Origin: Desulfuromonadales bacterium
GTDB lineage: Bacteria; Desulfobacterota; Desulfuromonadia; Desulfuromonadales; Syntrophotaleaceae
Direction: 5' to 3'
Assembly: GCA_030613545.1 (NCBI GenBank)
Contig: JAUWLU010000005.1
Span: forward strand, 1-41,417
DNA length: 41,417 nt
In this document: in pieces, positions 16,563 through 25,145 of the stretch
Position numbering within the stretch: the stretch's first letter is position 1
Layout: each line of letters begins with the position of its first letter
Notes under the pieces: model-generated
Told to the model about the DNA's origin: nothing
The model's input: the letters and a program-made list of their open reading frames with translations, nothing else
Database searches by the model: none
Program-made: the position numbers and the translations under genes

Positions 16563-18761
16563 TCACAACATATCGACAGGATCGACATCGATGGTCGCCG
16601 TCACCCCGGCCGGCACTCGGCTGCGCAATTCTTTGAAGTGGCTCAGCAGACGGCGCAATGCAGGCCTGCTGGAGGCCTTGAGCAGAATCTGCCGACGCCA
16701 TTTGCCGCGCAACCGGCTCAAGGGACAGGGCGCCGGACCGAGGATCTCCACCGTACCATCGCCGGCCAGTTCCTGCCAGGCGTCCGCCAGCCCTTCGGCA
16801 GCGGCGATCACGCGCTGTTCATCGTTTCCCGCCAGCAGGCAATTCACCAGATGGCCAAAGGGCGGATAGCCCAGCACCTCACGGTTGGCCAATTCCTCGT
16901 CGTAAAATGACCGGTAGTCGTGACCTGCCGCACAGCTCAGCACATAGTGCTCAGGATCGTAGGTTTGAATCAGCACCCGGCCGGGCTTTTCACCTCGGCC
17001 GGCCCGGCCGGCCACCTGGGTCAACAGCGAAAAGGCCCGCTCGGCAGAACGAAAGTCGGGCAGATTGAGGGCGCTGTCGGCATTGACCACCCCGACCAGG
17101 GTCACGCCGGGAAAATCGTGTCCCTTGGCCACCATCTGGGTACCGACCAGCACATCGATACGGCGATTGGCCATCCCGTCGACCAGCTGCTGATGGGCGC
17201 CCTTGCGCAGGGTGGTATCGCGGTCCATACGACCGATGACGGCGGCGGGCAACAGCTCAGCCAATTCTTCCTCCAGGCGCTCGGTACCGGCTCCTTCCGG
17301 AGCCAACTCACTGCCGTGGCAAACGGGGCAGATATCGGGTGGAGGCAGGGAAAAATCACAATAATTGCAGCGCAGCACCCGCTGCTGCTGATAGTAGGTC
17401 AGGGTAATTTCGCAATTGGGACAGCGCACCGTCGCGCCGCAGTCGACGCAGAGCAAAAAGGGAGCAAAGCCGCGCCGGTTCAAAAGCAACAGGGATTGTT
17501 CTCCGCGCTCCAGGTTCTCCTGCAGAGCCAGCCGCAACGGCTCGGCCAGAACGCCTTCGGGACGCTGCTCGGACAGGTCGATCAGTTCCACCGCCGGCAG
17601 CGGCCGCCCCATGACCCGGTCGGCCAGGGGCAGATATTCGGTCTGCCCCTGCTGCGCCCGATAGAAGGTGGTTAGCGCCGGAGTGGCACTGCCCAGCAAT
17701 ACGGTGGCACCAAGCATCTGGCCACGCAACAGGGCCAGATCGCGGGCATGATAGCGAAATCCGTCCCCCTGCTTGTAACTGCCCTCGTGTTCCTCATCGA
17801 CCACAATGATCCCCAGTCCTTCTATGGGGGCAAAGACCGCCGACCGGGCGCCGATGACGATATCGACCTCCCCGCGAGCCACGGCTCGCCAAGAATCGTA
17901 ACGCTCGCCATCGGACAGACCTGAGTGAAGCACCGCCAGCCGCGCCCCTTCCGCGGCAAACCGGGCTCGAAAGCGCCCTACCAACTGAGGGGTGAGGGCA
18001 ATCTCCGGCACCAGCACCAGCGCCTTGCGCCCCAGCCTTAAGGCCTGCTGAACAGCTCGCAGGTACACTTCAGTCTTGCCGCTGCCGGTAACGCCGTGCA
18101 ACAGCATCGGCCGAAAAGCGGCGCTGGCCAGGGCCTCTTCAATGGCCTGCAAAGCGGCCAACTGTCCGGCAGCGGGCACTACCGGGCAATCGGCGGTCAG
18201 CGGTACGGCGGCGAAGGGATCCCGTTGCCGTTCCCTGCTGTCTTCGCCGACAAAGCCCTGCTCCACCAAGCGCTTGAGACTGCTGTAGACATCGCCGAAT
18301 TGTTCTTTGAGTTGCCCCAAGGGCGTGGCGCCGTGCTGCCGCAGATAGTCCACGATGGCCCGCTGTTTCGCCCCTCGTGGCTCATCCTTTTCCGGCAGCA
18401 GGGTAAAAAACCGCTCGGCAAGGATTGCCGGCCCCTGCCCGGCGCCGCTCAGACCAGCCGGCAGGGCGGTGCGAATCACCTCTCCAAGGGGGTGACAATA
18501 GTAGTCGGCGGCCCATTCAAAAAATGCCACCATCGACTCATGAAAAAGAGGCTCGCGATCGAGCACTTCAACCACATCTTTCAGCCTTGCAACGGGCTGT
18601 TCGGTAAAACCGAGCAGATAGCCGACCACTTGACGCCGGCCGAGGGGCACCCGCAGCCGTGCACCGACCCGAGCCTGTTGCGACAACGATGCGGGAATCC
18701 GATAGCAAAGAGCTTTGGGCAAGGGAGCGGCAACTGCCACGCGAGCGATCAGATCAGACAA
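16563..18761 (-). CDS. priA: Primosomal replication restart helicase PriA
   Basis: A 732-residue 3'-5' helicase that reloads the replisome at stalled forks. The N-terminal DNA-binding part (1-100, VPLGRRQVVGYLLGF) is followed by the helicase core: Walker A GVTGSGKTEVYL, Walker B VDEEH, motif III GSATPAL, and the zinc-binding cysteine set CVDCG...CPNC...CNYC...CPVC inserted between the lobes; VGTQMVAKGHDFPGVTLVGV and QVAGRAGRG close the core. The start is TTG 18761 with GAGG nine bases before it, and no better start is visible. Length and all motifs are normal. Confidence 0.96.
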   Translation of the reverse strand: MSDLIARVAVAAPLPKALCYRIPASLSQQARVGARLRVPLGRRQVVGYLLGFTEQPVARLKDVVEVLDREPLFHESMVAFFEWAADYYCHPLGEVIRTALPAGLSGAGQGPAILAERFFTLLPEKDEPRGAKQRAIVDYLRQHGATPLGQLKEQFGDVYSSLKRLVEQGFVGEDSRERQRDPFAAVPLTADCPVVPAAGQLAALQAIEEALASAAFRPMLLHGVTGSGKTEVYLRAVQQALRLGRKALVLVPEIALTPQLVGRFRARFAAEGARLAVLHSGLSDGERYDSWRAVARGEVDIVIGARSAVFAPIEGLGIIVVDEEHEGSYKQGDGFRYHARDLALLRGQMLGATVLLGSATPALTTFYRAQQGQTEYLPLADRVMGRPLPAVELIDLSEQRPEGVLAEPLRLALQENLERGEQSLLLLNRRGFAPFLLCVDCGATVRCPNCEITLTYYQQQRVLRCNYCDFSLPPPDICPVCHGSELAPEGAGTERLEEELAELLPAAVIGRMDRDTTLRKGAHQQLVDGMANRRIDVLVGTQMVAKGHDFPGVTLVGVVNADSALNLPDFRSAERAFSLLTQVAGRAGRGEKPGRVLIQTYDPEHYVLSCAAGHDYRSFYDEELANREVLGYPPFGHLVNCLLAGNDEQRVIAAAEGLADAWQELAGDGTVEILGPAPCPLSRLRGKWRRQILLKASSRPALRRLLSHFKELRSRVPAGVTATIDVDPVDML

Positions 18762-18857
18762 GAGCGACGACCTCGGTGCCCGAAAGGCACTGTTGTTAGG
18801 ATTTGATGGTTGACCACTAAACGACCGAAGACATTGGAAAATCGGACAGTTGGTGCC

Positions 18858-18874
18858 TTGGCACGGCCCATGCT
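18858..18874 (+). promoter_or_regulatory. Candidate sigma-54 promoter of the phosphoesterase gene
   Basis: TTGGCAC-N5-ATGCT matches the -24/-12 consensus (TGGCAC-N5-TTGCW) at all but one base with correct spacing, 90 bases before the GTG start at 18965. An alternative reading as a sigma-70 -10 (TATAGT) in the same place cannot be excluded. Confidence 0.45.
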
Positions 18875-18964
18875 ATAGTCCCGGCAGGGTCTTGTGCCAG
18901 CAGCCAAGGTTCATTCGAAAGCTTCAGGGGCTTTTTTCAGCATCTGCCGGGAGCATCGCAATTC

Positions 18965-19879
18965 GTGAGCGAAACCACCACTCAACAAACCGTAACCAGC
19001 CTTTCCCGCCGCCGGTTTCTCACTGCCGGGGCCGGGCTGGCCGGCAGCCTCGTTCTGGGCAAGGCCTGCTGGCATGAACCGCGGACCTTCGTGGTCGAAC
19101 GGCAGCAACTGAGCATCGCCAAGATCCCCCCTGGACCTGGGCTGCGTATCGTCCACCTGTCGGACTTGCATCTGCGCTCCCTGTCGGCCCATTTCGCCGC
19201 GGCAGCGGCAACCATCAACGACCTGCGCCCCGATCTGATCCTGCTGACCGGCGACTATCTCGACCAGGCGCGGAGACTCGACGGCGCCCTCAACTTTGTC
19301 AGGCTGTTGCGCTCCGAGGGGGGCATCTTTGCCGTCCAGGGCAACTGGGAGTACTGGGCCCGCCTGGAAGGGGAACCCCTGCGGCGGCAGCTGGCCGAGG
19401 CGGGGGCCGAACTGCTGATCGACGAGCGCAGCGACCTGCTGATCCGCGGCATCCCCCTGTCGATCCTCGGCATCGATTATCCATCGGCCTCCCACAGCCT
19501 GGAAAAGATTCGGCAGACCGCAGCCACCAACCGCCTCAACATCGTCCTCTCCCATGTGCCGGCCTTTGGCCACGACACGCTGACCCCTCTGGCCGACCTG
19601 ATCCTAAGCGGCCATACCCACGGCGGCCAGGTTCGACTGCCCTATATTCGGCCCTTCTATCTGCCGCGCTTTTCCGCGCCTTTCGTTGCCGGCCTCTACC
19701 GGGTAACGGCCAATCGCATTCCCCTCTATGTCAATCGCGGCATGGGCACCAGCGTTTTGCCGGTGCGCTTATTCTGCCAGCCGGAAATCGCCTTGCTGCA
19801 GCTGCATAGCCCGCCGGCGGGCGAATTGCCCTGGCAACAGCAGCCTGCAGCCCTCGCCAGCGGTCTCATAAAGACCTGA
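18965..19879 (+). CDS. Tat-exported metallophosphoesterase (YkuE-like)
   Basis: A 304-residue calcineurin-type phosphoesterase. The N-terminus has a twin-arginine signal (SRRRFLTAGAGLAGS), so it is probably exported folded and anchored or periplasmic. Metal motifs: HLSDLHL, LTGDYLD, LSH and GHTHGGQ. The usual GNHD/E motif reads GNWEYW here, with Trp replacing the His; the other ligands are intact. Relatives act on phospholipid headgroups or UDP-diacylglucosamine-like pyrophosphates; the substrate is unknown. GTG start with GGGAG about ten bases before. It converges with aroF 9 bases downstream. Confidence 0.85.
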   Translation: MSETTTQQTVTSLSRRRFLTAGAGLAGSLVLGKACWHEPRTFVVERQQLSIAKIPPGPGLRIVHLSDLHLRSLSAHFAAAAATINDLRPDLILLTGDYLDQARRLDGALNFVRLLRSEGGIFAVQGNWEYWARLEGEPLRRQLAEAGAELLIDERSDLLIRGIPLSILGIDYPSASHSLEKIRQTAATNRLNIVLSHVPAFGHDTLTPLADLILSGHTHGGQVRLPYIRPFYLPRFSAPFVAGLYRVTANRIPLYVNRGMGTSVLPVRLFCQPEIALLQLHSPPAGELPWQQQPAALASGLIKT

Positions 19880-19888
19880 CATCTCGCC

Positions 19889-20902
19889 TTAGCGGATTTC
19901 GAGCACAGGCAGCAACTGGCGAATCTGCGCCATCAAATCGGCAAAGCCCTCGCCGGTGAGGCTTTGGGCTCCATCGCAAAGGGCGGTTTCCGGAGCGGGA
20001 TGAACCTCGATCATCAAGCCATGGGCTCCGGCCACCAGGGCCGCTTTGGCCATGACCGGCACCAGCGACCTCTTGCCGGTGGCGTGACTGGGATCGACCA
20101 CAATCGGCAGATGACTCAACTCCCTGACCAAGGGAACGATGGACAGGTCGAGGGTATTGCGGGTCGCTGTTTCAAAGGTGCGGATGCCCCGTTCGCAGAG
20201 CACCACCTGACTATTGCCCTCGGCAAGGATGTATTCGGCCGCCGCCAGAAATTCCTCCAGCGTGGCGCTCATGCCCCGCTTGAGAAATACCGGGCGATCG
20301 AGCTTGCCGACCTCTTTGAGCAATTCGAAATTCTGCATATTGCGGGCACCGATCTGCACTAGATCGGCATAGCGACAGACCGCTTCGAGTTGGCCGATGC
20401 GCATCACTTCAGTGACCACCGGCATGCCGAACTCATCGCCGGCGGTACGCAGATATTTGAGGCCTTCAACACCCAGCCCCTGAAAGGAATGGGGACCGGT
20501 TCGCGGCTTGAAAGCGCCCCCCCGCAGGATATGAGCACCGGCACTCTTCACCAGGCGCGCCGCAGCAACGATCTGCTCTTCGCTTTCGATGGAGCAGGGG
20601 CCGGCCATGACCACCGGAGGGAGGCCATTACCCAGAACCACATCGCCTACCCGCACCTCGCTGTCTACGGGATGAAAATCGCGGGAAACGAGCTTGTAGG
20701 GCTTACTGACATGGATAACCTCAAGCACGCCGGGCAGTTCGAGAATAGTGCCATCATCGACATACCCCTGGTTGCCAAGCACCCCGATAGCGGTTCGCTC
20801 TTTGCCGGGGATCGGTTCACTTCGAAAGCCGAGGGCGGCCACCGCCGCCTGCACGGCCTCGATCTCTTCAGCTGTGGCTTGGTGGTGCATTACGATAAGC
20901 AT
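19889..20902 (-). CDS. aroF: 3-deoxy-7-phosphoheptulonate (DAHP) synthase, AroF type I-beta
   Basis: A 337-residue first enzyme of the shikimate pathway, joining PEP and erythrose 4-phosphate. The first 70 residues form the ferredoxin-like regulatory domain seen in Thermotoga-type DAHP synthase, which gives feedback control by aromatic amino acids. The barrel shows [49 protein letters not shown] and [10 protein letters not shown]. The frame is open further upstream, but ATG 20902 has AGAGGA nine bases before it and matches the usual N-terminus ([10 protein letters not shown]), so that start is used. It is divergent from the small cytochrome gene. Confidence 0.95.
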   Translation of the reverse strand: MLIVMHHQATAEEIEAVQAAVAALGFRSEPIPGKERTAIGVLGNQGYVDDGTILELPGVLEVIHVSKPYKLVSRDFHPVDSEVRVGDVVLGNGLPPVVMAGPCSIESEEQIVAAARLVKSAGAHILRGGAFKPRTGPHSFQGLGVEGLKYLRTAGDEFGMPVVTEVMRIGQLEAVCRYADLVQIGARNMQNFELLKEVGKLDRPVFLKRGMSATLEEFLAAAEYILAEGNSQVVLCERGIRTFETATRNTLDLSIVPLVRELSHLPIVVDPSHATGKRSLVPVMAKAALVAGAHGLMIEVHPAPETALCDGAQSLTGEGFADLMAQIRQLLPVLEIR

Positions 20903-21095
20903 GGTCAGCCATCCTCTTCCGTTAAATGAACAATAGCTAAACAGGACATTTTCGCTTCGCGAATCCGTATTCAGACTATGGTAAATACCACTTTTTATCG
21001 GGACTTCGCAATTGTCAAAACAAGCGGCATGGGCTATGCTCGCCAAAGTTCGTCAGAGATTCGACCAGTTAGCCTCTTTTACTGAGATTTCCGCC

Positions 21096-21404
21096 ATGAC
21101 CATCATCCGACAGATTAGCTTATATCTGGCCTTTTTTCTCTGCCTGAGTTCTGCCGCCGACGGATCGATCAAGCCGGAGGAAATAATGCCGATGCTCGGT
21201 TGCCGCGCCTGCCACCGGCACGGCGGTGAAGGTGGCCAACTCGGACCAGGCCTCGCCGGGATCGGCCAGCGCATGACCAGGCGGGAGCTACGCCACACAC
21301 TGATGTCTCGAGATGAAACAGATGACCAGCGCCACATGCCGAGCTACGACTACCTGTCCGAACCAGAACTGCAACAGCTGCTTGATATCCTTGAGCAGCA
21401 ATAG
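21096..21404 (+). CDS. Small monoheme c-type cytochrome
   Basis: A 102-residue exported protein. Residues 1-20 are a Sec signal (MTIIRQISLYLAFFLCLSSA), followed by one heme-attachment motif C36-R-A-C39-H40. A Met in RHMPSYDYL near residue 85, before SEPELQQLLDIL, is the likely sixth ligand as in cytochrome c551-type proteins. The longer frame upstream of 21096 does not look like a signal peptide, so this ATG is preferred although its ribosome site is weak. It likely carries electrons in the periplasm. Partners are unknown. Confidence 0.85.
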   Translation: MTIIRQISLYLAFFLCLSSAADGSIKPEEIMPMLGCRACHRHGGEGGQLGPGLAGIGQRMTRRELRHTLMSRDETDDQRHMPSYDYLSEPELQQLLDILEQQ

Positions 21405-21655
21405 GGGCTGGCCGCTTTTTAGTGGCATTCCGGTAGTTGAAAAAGGTTATCGGCTATGATAATCTGCCGGGCTTCGGTTCGCCCAGGGGAGAGATGGGCA
21501 GGCTCAGGCCGCTTCTCGAATAGGCATCCCCATCAACCGGCGACTTTCAACTGACTGATTTTGTAATGATTCAAGAAACTGATCTATTCAGCAAACGCTG
21601 AAAAAGTATCAAGAAATTTGTTCAGCAACCCAGACAACAGAGGGCGTGATTCTTC

Positions 21656-22357
21656 ATGACTCAGCGCATCATCGAGATAACCTCTCCGACCTTTCTCCCG
21701 GAGCAACAACTTGACCCCCCTGTCGATTTCGCCGCGTTATTTGGCAACGACAACCCCCTGGCCCTGGAGATCGGCTGCGGCATCGGTGACTTTATTGTGC
21801 AACTGGCGGCGCAACAGCCGCAGCGAAACTTTCTGGCCATCGATATCTACAACAAGGGCTGCTACAAGACCTGCCGCAGAATCGACACAACGGGCCTGAC
21901 CAATGTTCGGGTCATGCGTATCGAGGCCCGGTTTCTACTCGACCGCTATCTGACCATGGACAGCCTGGACGCCGTGTACATCAATTGCCCGGACCCCTGG
22001 CCCAAGAAGCGTCATCGCCAGCGGCGCCTGGTCAACCGGGAATTTCTTAAAACATTACTGTACTATCTGCGGCCCGGCGGCGAACTCTTCTTCTGCACCG
22101 ATTTTGCCGATTATGCCGAACAGATCGCCCCGCAACTGCTCAGCCTGACCGAATACCAGAGCAGGCTTCCGCAACTGCCCGGCCAGTTGCCGGAGGACTA
22201 CCCCCGCTCGAAATACATGCGCCGCTTTCTTGAACAGGGACAACCGATCTGTTTTCTGCATTGCAGCAAACGGGAATCCTGCACCAGCGGCCCTCATTTG
22301 CTGGCACCGGTCAGCCCCGGATTTCGAACCCATTGGAGCACCCTGCAACATGGCTGA
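21656..22357 (+). CDS. trmB: tRNA (guanine-N7)-methyltransferase
   Basis: A 233-residue SAM-dependent enzyme that makes m7G46 in tRNA. LEIGCGIGDF is the SAM motif and NCPDPWPKKRHRQRRLV is the TrmB signature. AGGG lies about 11 bases before the ATG. Its last 8 bases overlap truD, so two tRNA-modifying enzymes are translationally coupled. The 251-bp gap upstream holds a GC-rich inverted stretch (around 21470-21500) but no RNA family I recognise. Confidence 0.94.
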   Translation: MTQRIIEITSPTFLPEQQLDPPVDFAALFGNDNPLALEIGCGIGDFIVQLAAQQPQRNFLAIDIYNKGCYKTCRRIDTTGLTNVRVMRIEARFLLDRYLTMDSLDAVYINCPDPWPKKRHRQRRLVNREFLKTLLYYLRPGGELFFCTDFADYAEQIAPQLLSLTEYQSRLPQLPGQLPEDYPRSKYMRRFLEQGQPICFLHCSKRESCTSGPHLLAPVSPGFRTHWSTLQHG

Positions 22358-23543
22358 CTACTTGACTAAACAATTCGCCGGCACCGGCGGCACCATCAAA
22401 GAGTGTCCGGATGACTTCCGTGTCGAAGAGATCCCCCTCTATGAACCTTGCGGCGAAGGTGAACACCTCTATCTCGACGTGGAGAAAAGCGGCCTGACCA
22501 CCTTTGATTTGCTGGAAACCCTGGCAAAAGCCCTCGGCGCCAAAAGGCAAGAGATGGGCTATGCCGGCCTTAAGGACGCGCGAGCCGTCACCCGGCAGAC
22601 CATTTCGATGACCGGAGTCCGGCCCGAACAGGCCATGGCCTTGCAACTCGACGGCATCACCATTCTGGCGGCCCGCTACCATCGCAACAAACTACGCACC
22701 GGCCACCTGCAAGGCAATCGCTTTACCATTCGCGTTCGCGATGTCGGCCCCCAGGCCCTGGAAAGAGCCCAGGAAACCTTGCATGTCCTGCAAATGACCG
22801 GGGTGCCCAACTACTTCGGCGAGCAGCGTTACGGCGTGCTGGGCAACAACCATCTGGTGGGCAAGGCGATTTTGAACGAGGATTTCTCTGCCGCAATCGG
22901 CCAGATCATCGGCGACCCGGCGACGATCCGCAACGCCGACTGGCAGCGAGCCGCCGAGGCCTTTGCCAACGGCGACATCGAAACGGCCCGCAGACTGCTG
23001 CCCCGGGGCATGGGCAGCGAAGCCCGATTGCTGGGCCAGTTGGCCAAGGGCTGTCCACCCCAAAAAGCTCTGTTCAACATGCCGCACAAGCTGCTGCGTC
23101 TCTACCTGTCGGCCTACCAGTCCTACCTGTTCGACCGCATCGTCAGCATGCGGCTCGCTTCTCTGGAGACCCTCTGGTCTGGCGACCTCGCCTACAAACA
23201 TGACAACGGCGCCTGTTTTCTGGTAACCGATCCGGCTGAAGAGCAACCGCGGTCCGACCGCCTTGAAATCAGTCCGTCAGCCCCGCTATACGGCTATAAG
23301 GTGACATTGAGTCAGGGGCAAGCCGGCATCCTTGAAGAGAGTCTGCTGACCAAGGAAGGCCTGACCCGGGACAGCTTCCGTCTCGCCCGCGGCCTCTCTC
23401 TCGAAGGGACTCGCCGCCCGCTGCGCGTGCCGATAGGGGAGGTCACTGTCACGGCAGAGAGCGACCACCTAACATTGGCCTTTACCTTGCCCAAAGGCAG
23501 CTATGCCACCAGCGTCTTGCGCGAGGTAATCAAGACAGGCTGA
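22350..23543 (+). CDS. truD: tRNA pseudouridine(13) synthase TruD
   Basis: A 397-residue pseudouridine synthase. The catalytic Asp is D76 in GYAGLKDARAVT, and VPNYFGEQRYG follows as in E. coli TruD. The TRUD insertion domain lies in about 150-300. ATG 22350 lies inside the trmB end (overlap 22350-22357), with GGAG eleven bases upstream. The frame is open upstream but the shared MADYLTKQFAGTGG start fits the family. A sigma-54-like promoter begins 59 bases after the stop and belongs to something else. Confidence 0.94.
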   Translation: MADYLTKQFAGTGGTIKECPDDFRVEEIPLYEPCGEGEHLYLDVEKSGLTTFDLLETLAKALGAKRQEMGYAGLKDARAVTRQTISMTGVRPEQAMALQLDGITILAARYHRNKLRTGHLQGNRFTIRVRDVGPQALERAQETLHVLQMTGVPNYFGEQRYGVLGNNHLVGKAILNEDFSAAIGQIIGDPATIRNADWQRAAEAFANGDIETARRLLPRGMGSEARLLGQLAKGCPPQKALFNMPHKLLRLYLSAYQSYLFDRIVSMRLASLETLWSGDLAYKHDNGACFLVTDPAEEQPRSDRLEISPSAPLYGYKVTLSQGQAGILEESLLTKEGLTRDSFRLARGLSLEGTRRPLRVPIGEVTVTAESDHLTLAFTLPKGSYATSVLREVIKTG

Positions 23544-23602
23544 TTCCAGCACCCTGAATTACCACCCCAACCACACCCCTGCGGACGCCACCTACAACAG
23601 AA

Positions 23603-23618
23603 TGGCACAAAATTTGCT
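23603..23618 (+). promoter_or_regulatory. Consensus sigma-54 promoter
   Basis: TGGCAC-AAAAT-TTGCT matches TGGCAC-N5-TTGCW at every fixed position, placing a start near 23629. No start codon with a ribosome site follows, only a hairpin at 23665. IclR begins 517 bases downstream. Confidence 0.6.
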
Positions 23619-23628
23619 GTAAAAAATC

Positions 23629-23695
23629 TGTAAAACACTGTACACATACTTCCAGATAACTTGTTAAACTGGTGGCCAGTTTATTTATTTTTCTT
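23629..23695 (+). ncRNA. Candidate sigma-54-driven small RNA or attenuated leader (~65 nt)
   Basis: The predicted transcript runs from the sigma-54 start to the U-rich tract after the hairpin at 23665-23683. It has no open frame and no similarity I recognise. It could be a real small RNA, or a transcription attenuator in a long iclR leader. This is inference from promoter-terminator spacing only. Confidence 0.3.
23665..23695 (+). terminator. Hairpin with T-rich tail downstream of truD
   Basis: TAAACTGG-TGG-CCAGTTTA (23665-23683) is a perfect 8-bp stem with a 3-nt loop, followed by TTTATTTTTC. It would terminate truD readthrough as well as any transcript from 23629. Confidence 0.65.
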
Positions 23696-23850
23696 CGCCA
23701 AAAGCAGAAGCCAGGCATACGCTCAGCACCATTAAAAACATCGGCAGCCAACCATAAACCACTACTCTTATTGAACATTTCAACCCAGACGGGACCTTAA
23801 AGGCTTATATAGAGCGTTACTTATTTGACTTAATCGACAGCCCAACCTTG

Positions 23851-23879
23851 TTGACTTTCATAAAACAAGATTTTATTAT
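23851..23879 (+). promoter_or_regulatory. Sigma-70 promoter, likely for iclR
   Basis: TTGACT (23851-23856) and TATTAT (23874-23879), spacing 17 bp. The start near 23886 would give an iclR leader of about 260 nt. Confidence 0.55.
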
Positions 23880-24145
23880 TTCACATAACCTACGTTCAGA
23901 AATGGCCTTTTAAGCCTCTTTTTTCATCAGGCAATGCGCCAAATCAGAACAGGCTATCCACTATAAATTTTGCACCATTCGCCATCTTACTGAAACAGTC
24001 GCCTCAGAACCTTGCTCGCCCTGAGTCAACTTAACGGACCACCCCGCCACAAGCAAGCGGGGCATAAAACCAGCATCAAATCATCCTATCGCAGCGAACT
24101 GAAGGAAATTTGACCCATAGAAGATTAAAAGAGGATACAAACACC

Positions 24146-24931
24146 ATGGCACGTAAAGAAAAGTCTGAATACATGATCCAGGCTGTGTCCCACGCCCTCG
24201 ATCTGCTTGAGCAGTTCCATGGCGACGATGTCGACGAACTCGGGGTCACGGAACTGAGCAAACGACTCAAGCTCCATAAAAATAATGTCTTCCGCCTCCT
24301 TGCAACCCTCGAATCCCGCGGTTATATCGAGCAGAACAAGGCGACCGAAAACTACCGCCTGGGCCTCAAGTCCCTGGAACTGGGCCAAACTTTTATCAAA
24401 AAGATGGGCCTGCTGCATCAGGCCAAACCGGTTCTGGAAGAACTGGTCGAGGAATCCAACGAAACCTCCTACGTCGCCATCTTTAAAGACGGCTACATCG
24501 TCTACCTCGATGTGGTGGAAACACGCCTTACGGTACGAGTGGTTTCCCGCGTCGGCACTCGGCTACCCTCCTACTGTACCGCCGCCGGCAAAGTCCACCT
24601 GGCCTACATGTCCGACGAGGAACTCGAAAGCTACCTGCCCAATCAGGAAATGGAAGCCTACACGCCGCACTCCATCACCGACCGCGACGTGCTCAAGAAG
24701 GATCTGGCCAAAGTCGCCGAACAGGGCTATGCCTTTGACATCGAAGAACTCGATATCGGCGTCCGCTGCGTTGCCGCCCCGATCCGCGACTATACCCGGC
24801 GCATCGTCGGCGCCCTGAGCATCTCCGGTCCCGCTACCCGCTTTACCGATGAACGACTGGAAAAAGAACTGGTTCCCTTGGTGACTCGAGCCGCCGAAGA
24901 GCTTTCGACCCGCCTCGGCTTTCACAAATAG
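24146..24931 (+). CDS. IclR-family transcriptional regulator
   Basis: A 261-residue regulator. The N-terminal winged helix (about 8-70) includes LGVTELSKRLKLHKNNVFRLLATLESRGYIEQ. The ligand-binding domain (about 85-258) has SYCTAAGKVHLAYM and AFDIEELDIGVRCVAAPIRD, which are the family's conserved pocket segments. GAGGA lies 11 bases before ATG 24146. Neighbours do not suggest a clear catabolic target; the hydrolase 214 bases downstream is only a possibility. The long AT-rich leader may allow self-regulation. Confidence 0.92.
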   Translation: MARKEKSEYMIQAVSHALDLLEQFHGDDVDELGVTELSKRLKLHKNNVFRLLATLESRGYIEQNKATENYRLGLKSLELGQTFIKKMGLLHQAKPVLEELVEESNETSYVAIFKDGYIVYLDVVETRLTVRVVSRVGTRLPSYCTAAGKVHLAYMSDEELESYLPNQEMEAYTPHSITDRDVLKKDLAKVAEQGYAFDIEELDIGVRCVAAPIRDYTRRIVGALSISGPATRFTDERLEKELVPLVTRAAEELSTRLGFHK

Positions 24932-25039
24932 ACCCGTTTCAACCGCGCCACTGCCTTGATGCAACAATGCAGCTGTCCGCCGGCGAAACACTGCCGCCGG
25001 CCTTACCCCCCGTGCCAAGGCAAAGCAAACAGGACTTTC

Positions 25040-25080
25040 GCCATGAGGCCGGGGCGGCACTGCCGCCCCGGCCTCATGGC
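25040..25080. other. GC-rich perfect palindrome between iclR and hydrolase
   Basis: Arms of 18 bp (GCCATGAGGCCGGGGCGG and complement) with a 5-nt CACTG loop. There is no T-run after it. It may stop transcription with Rho, protect an mRNA end, or form a cruciform. Confidence 0.7.
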
Positions 25081-25145
25081 TGCCTCCGTTACCGGCCGAG
25101 CGCCTCGCAACAACCTGCCGCGCCGCCGCGGCGAGATCCCATGTC

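Larger units (their letters stand above)
23544..24145. other. 602-bp AT-rich gene-free region
   Basis: No believable gene on either strand. Base composition is clearly AT-richer than the neighbours. It contains a consensus -24/-12 promoter (23603), a terminator-like hairpin (23665), a sigma-70 promoter (23851) and a hairpin CCCCGC-N9-GCGGGG (24042-24062) close to the iclR start, which could belong to the iclR leader. Confidence 0.8.

Noticed and set aside
21405-21655. A possible riboswitch in the 251-bp gap before trmB
   Set aside because: Some short inverted stretches are present, but no known riboswitch core could be recognised.
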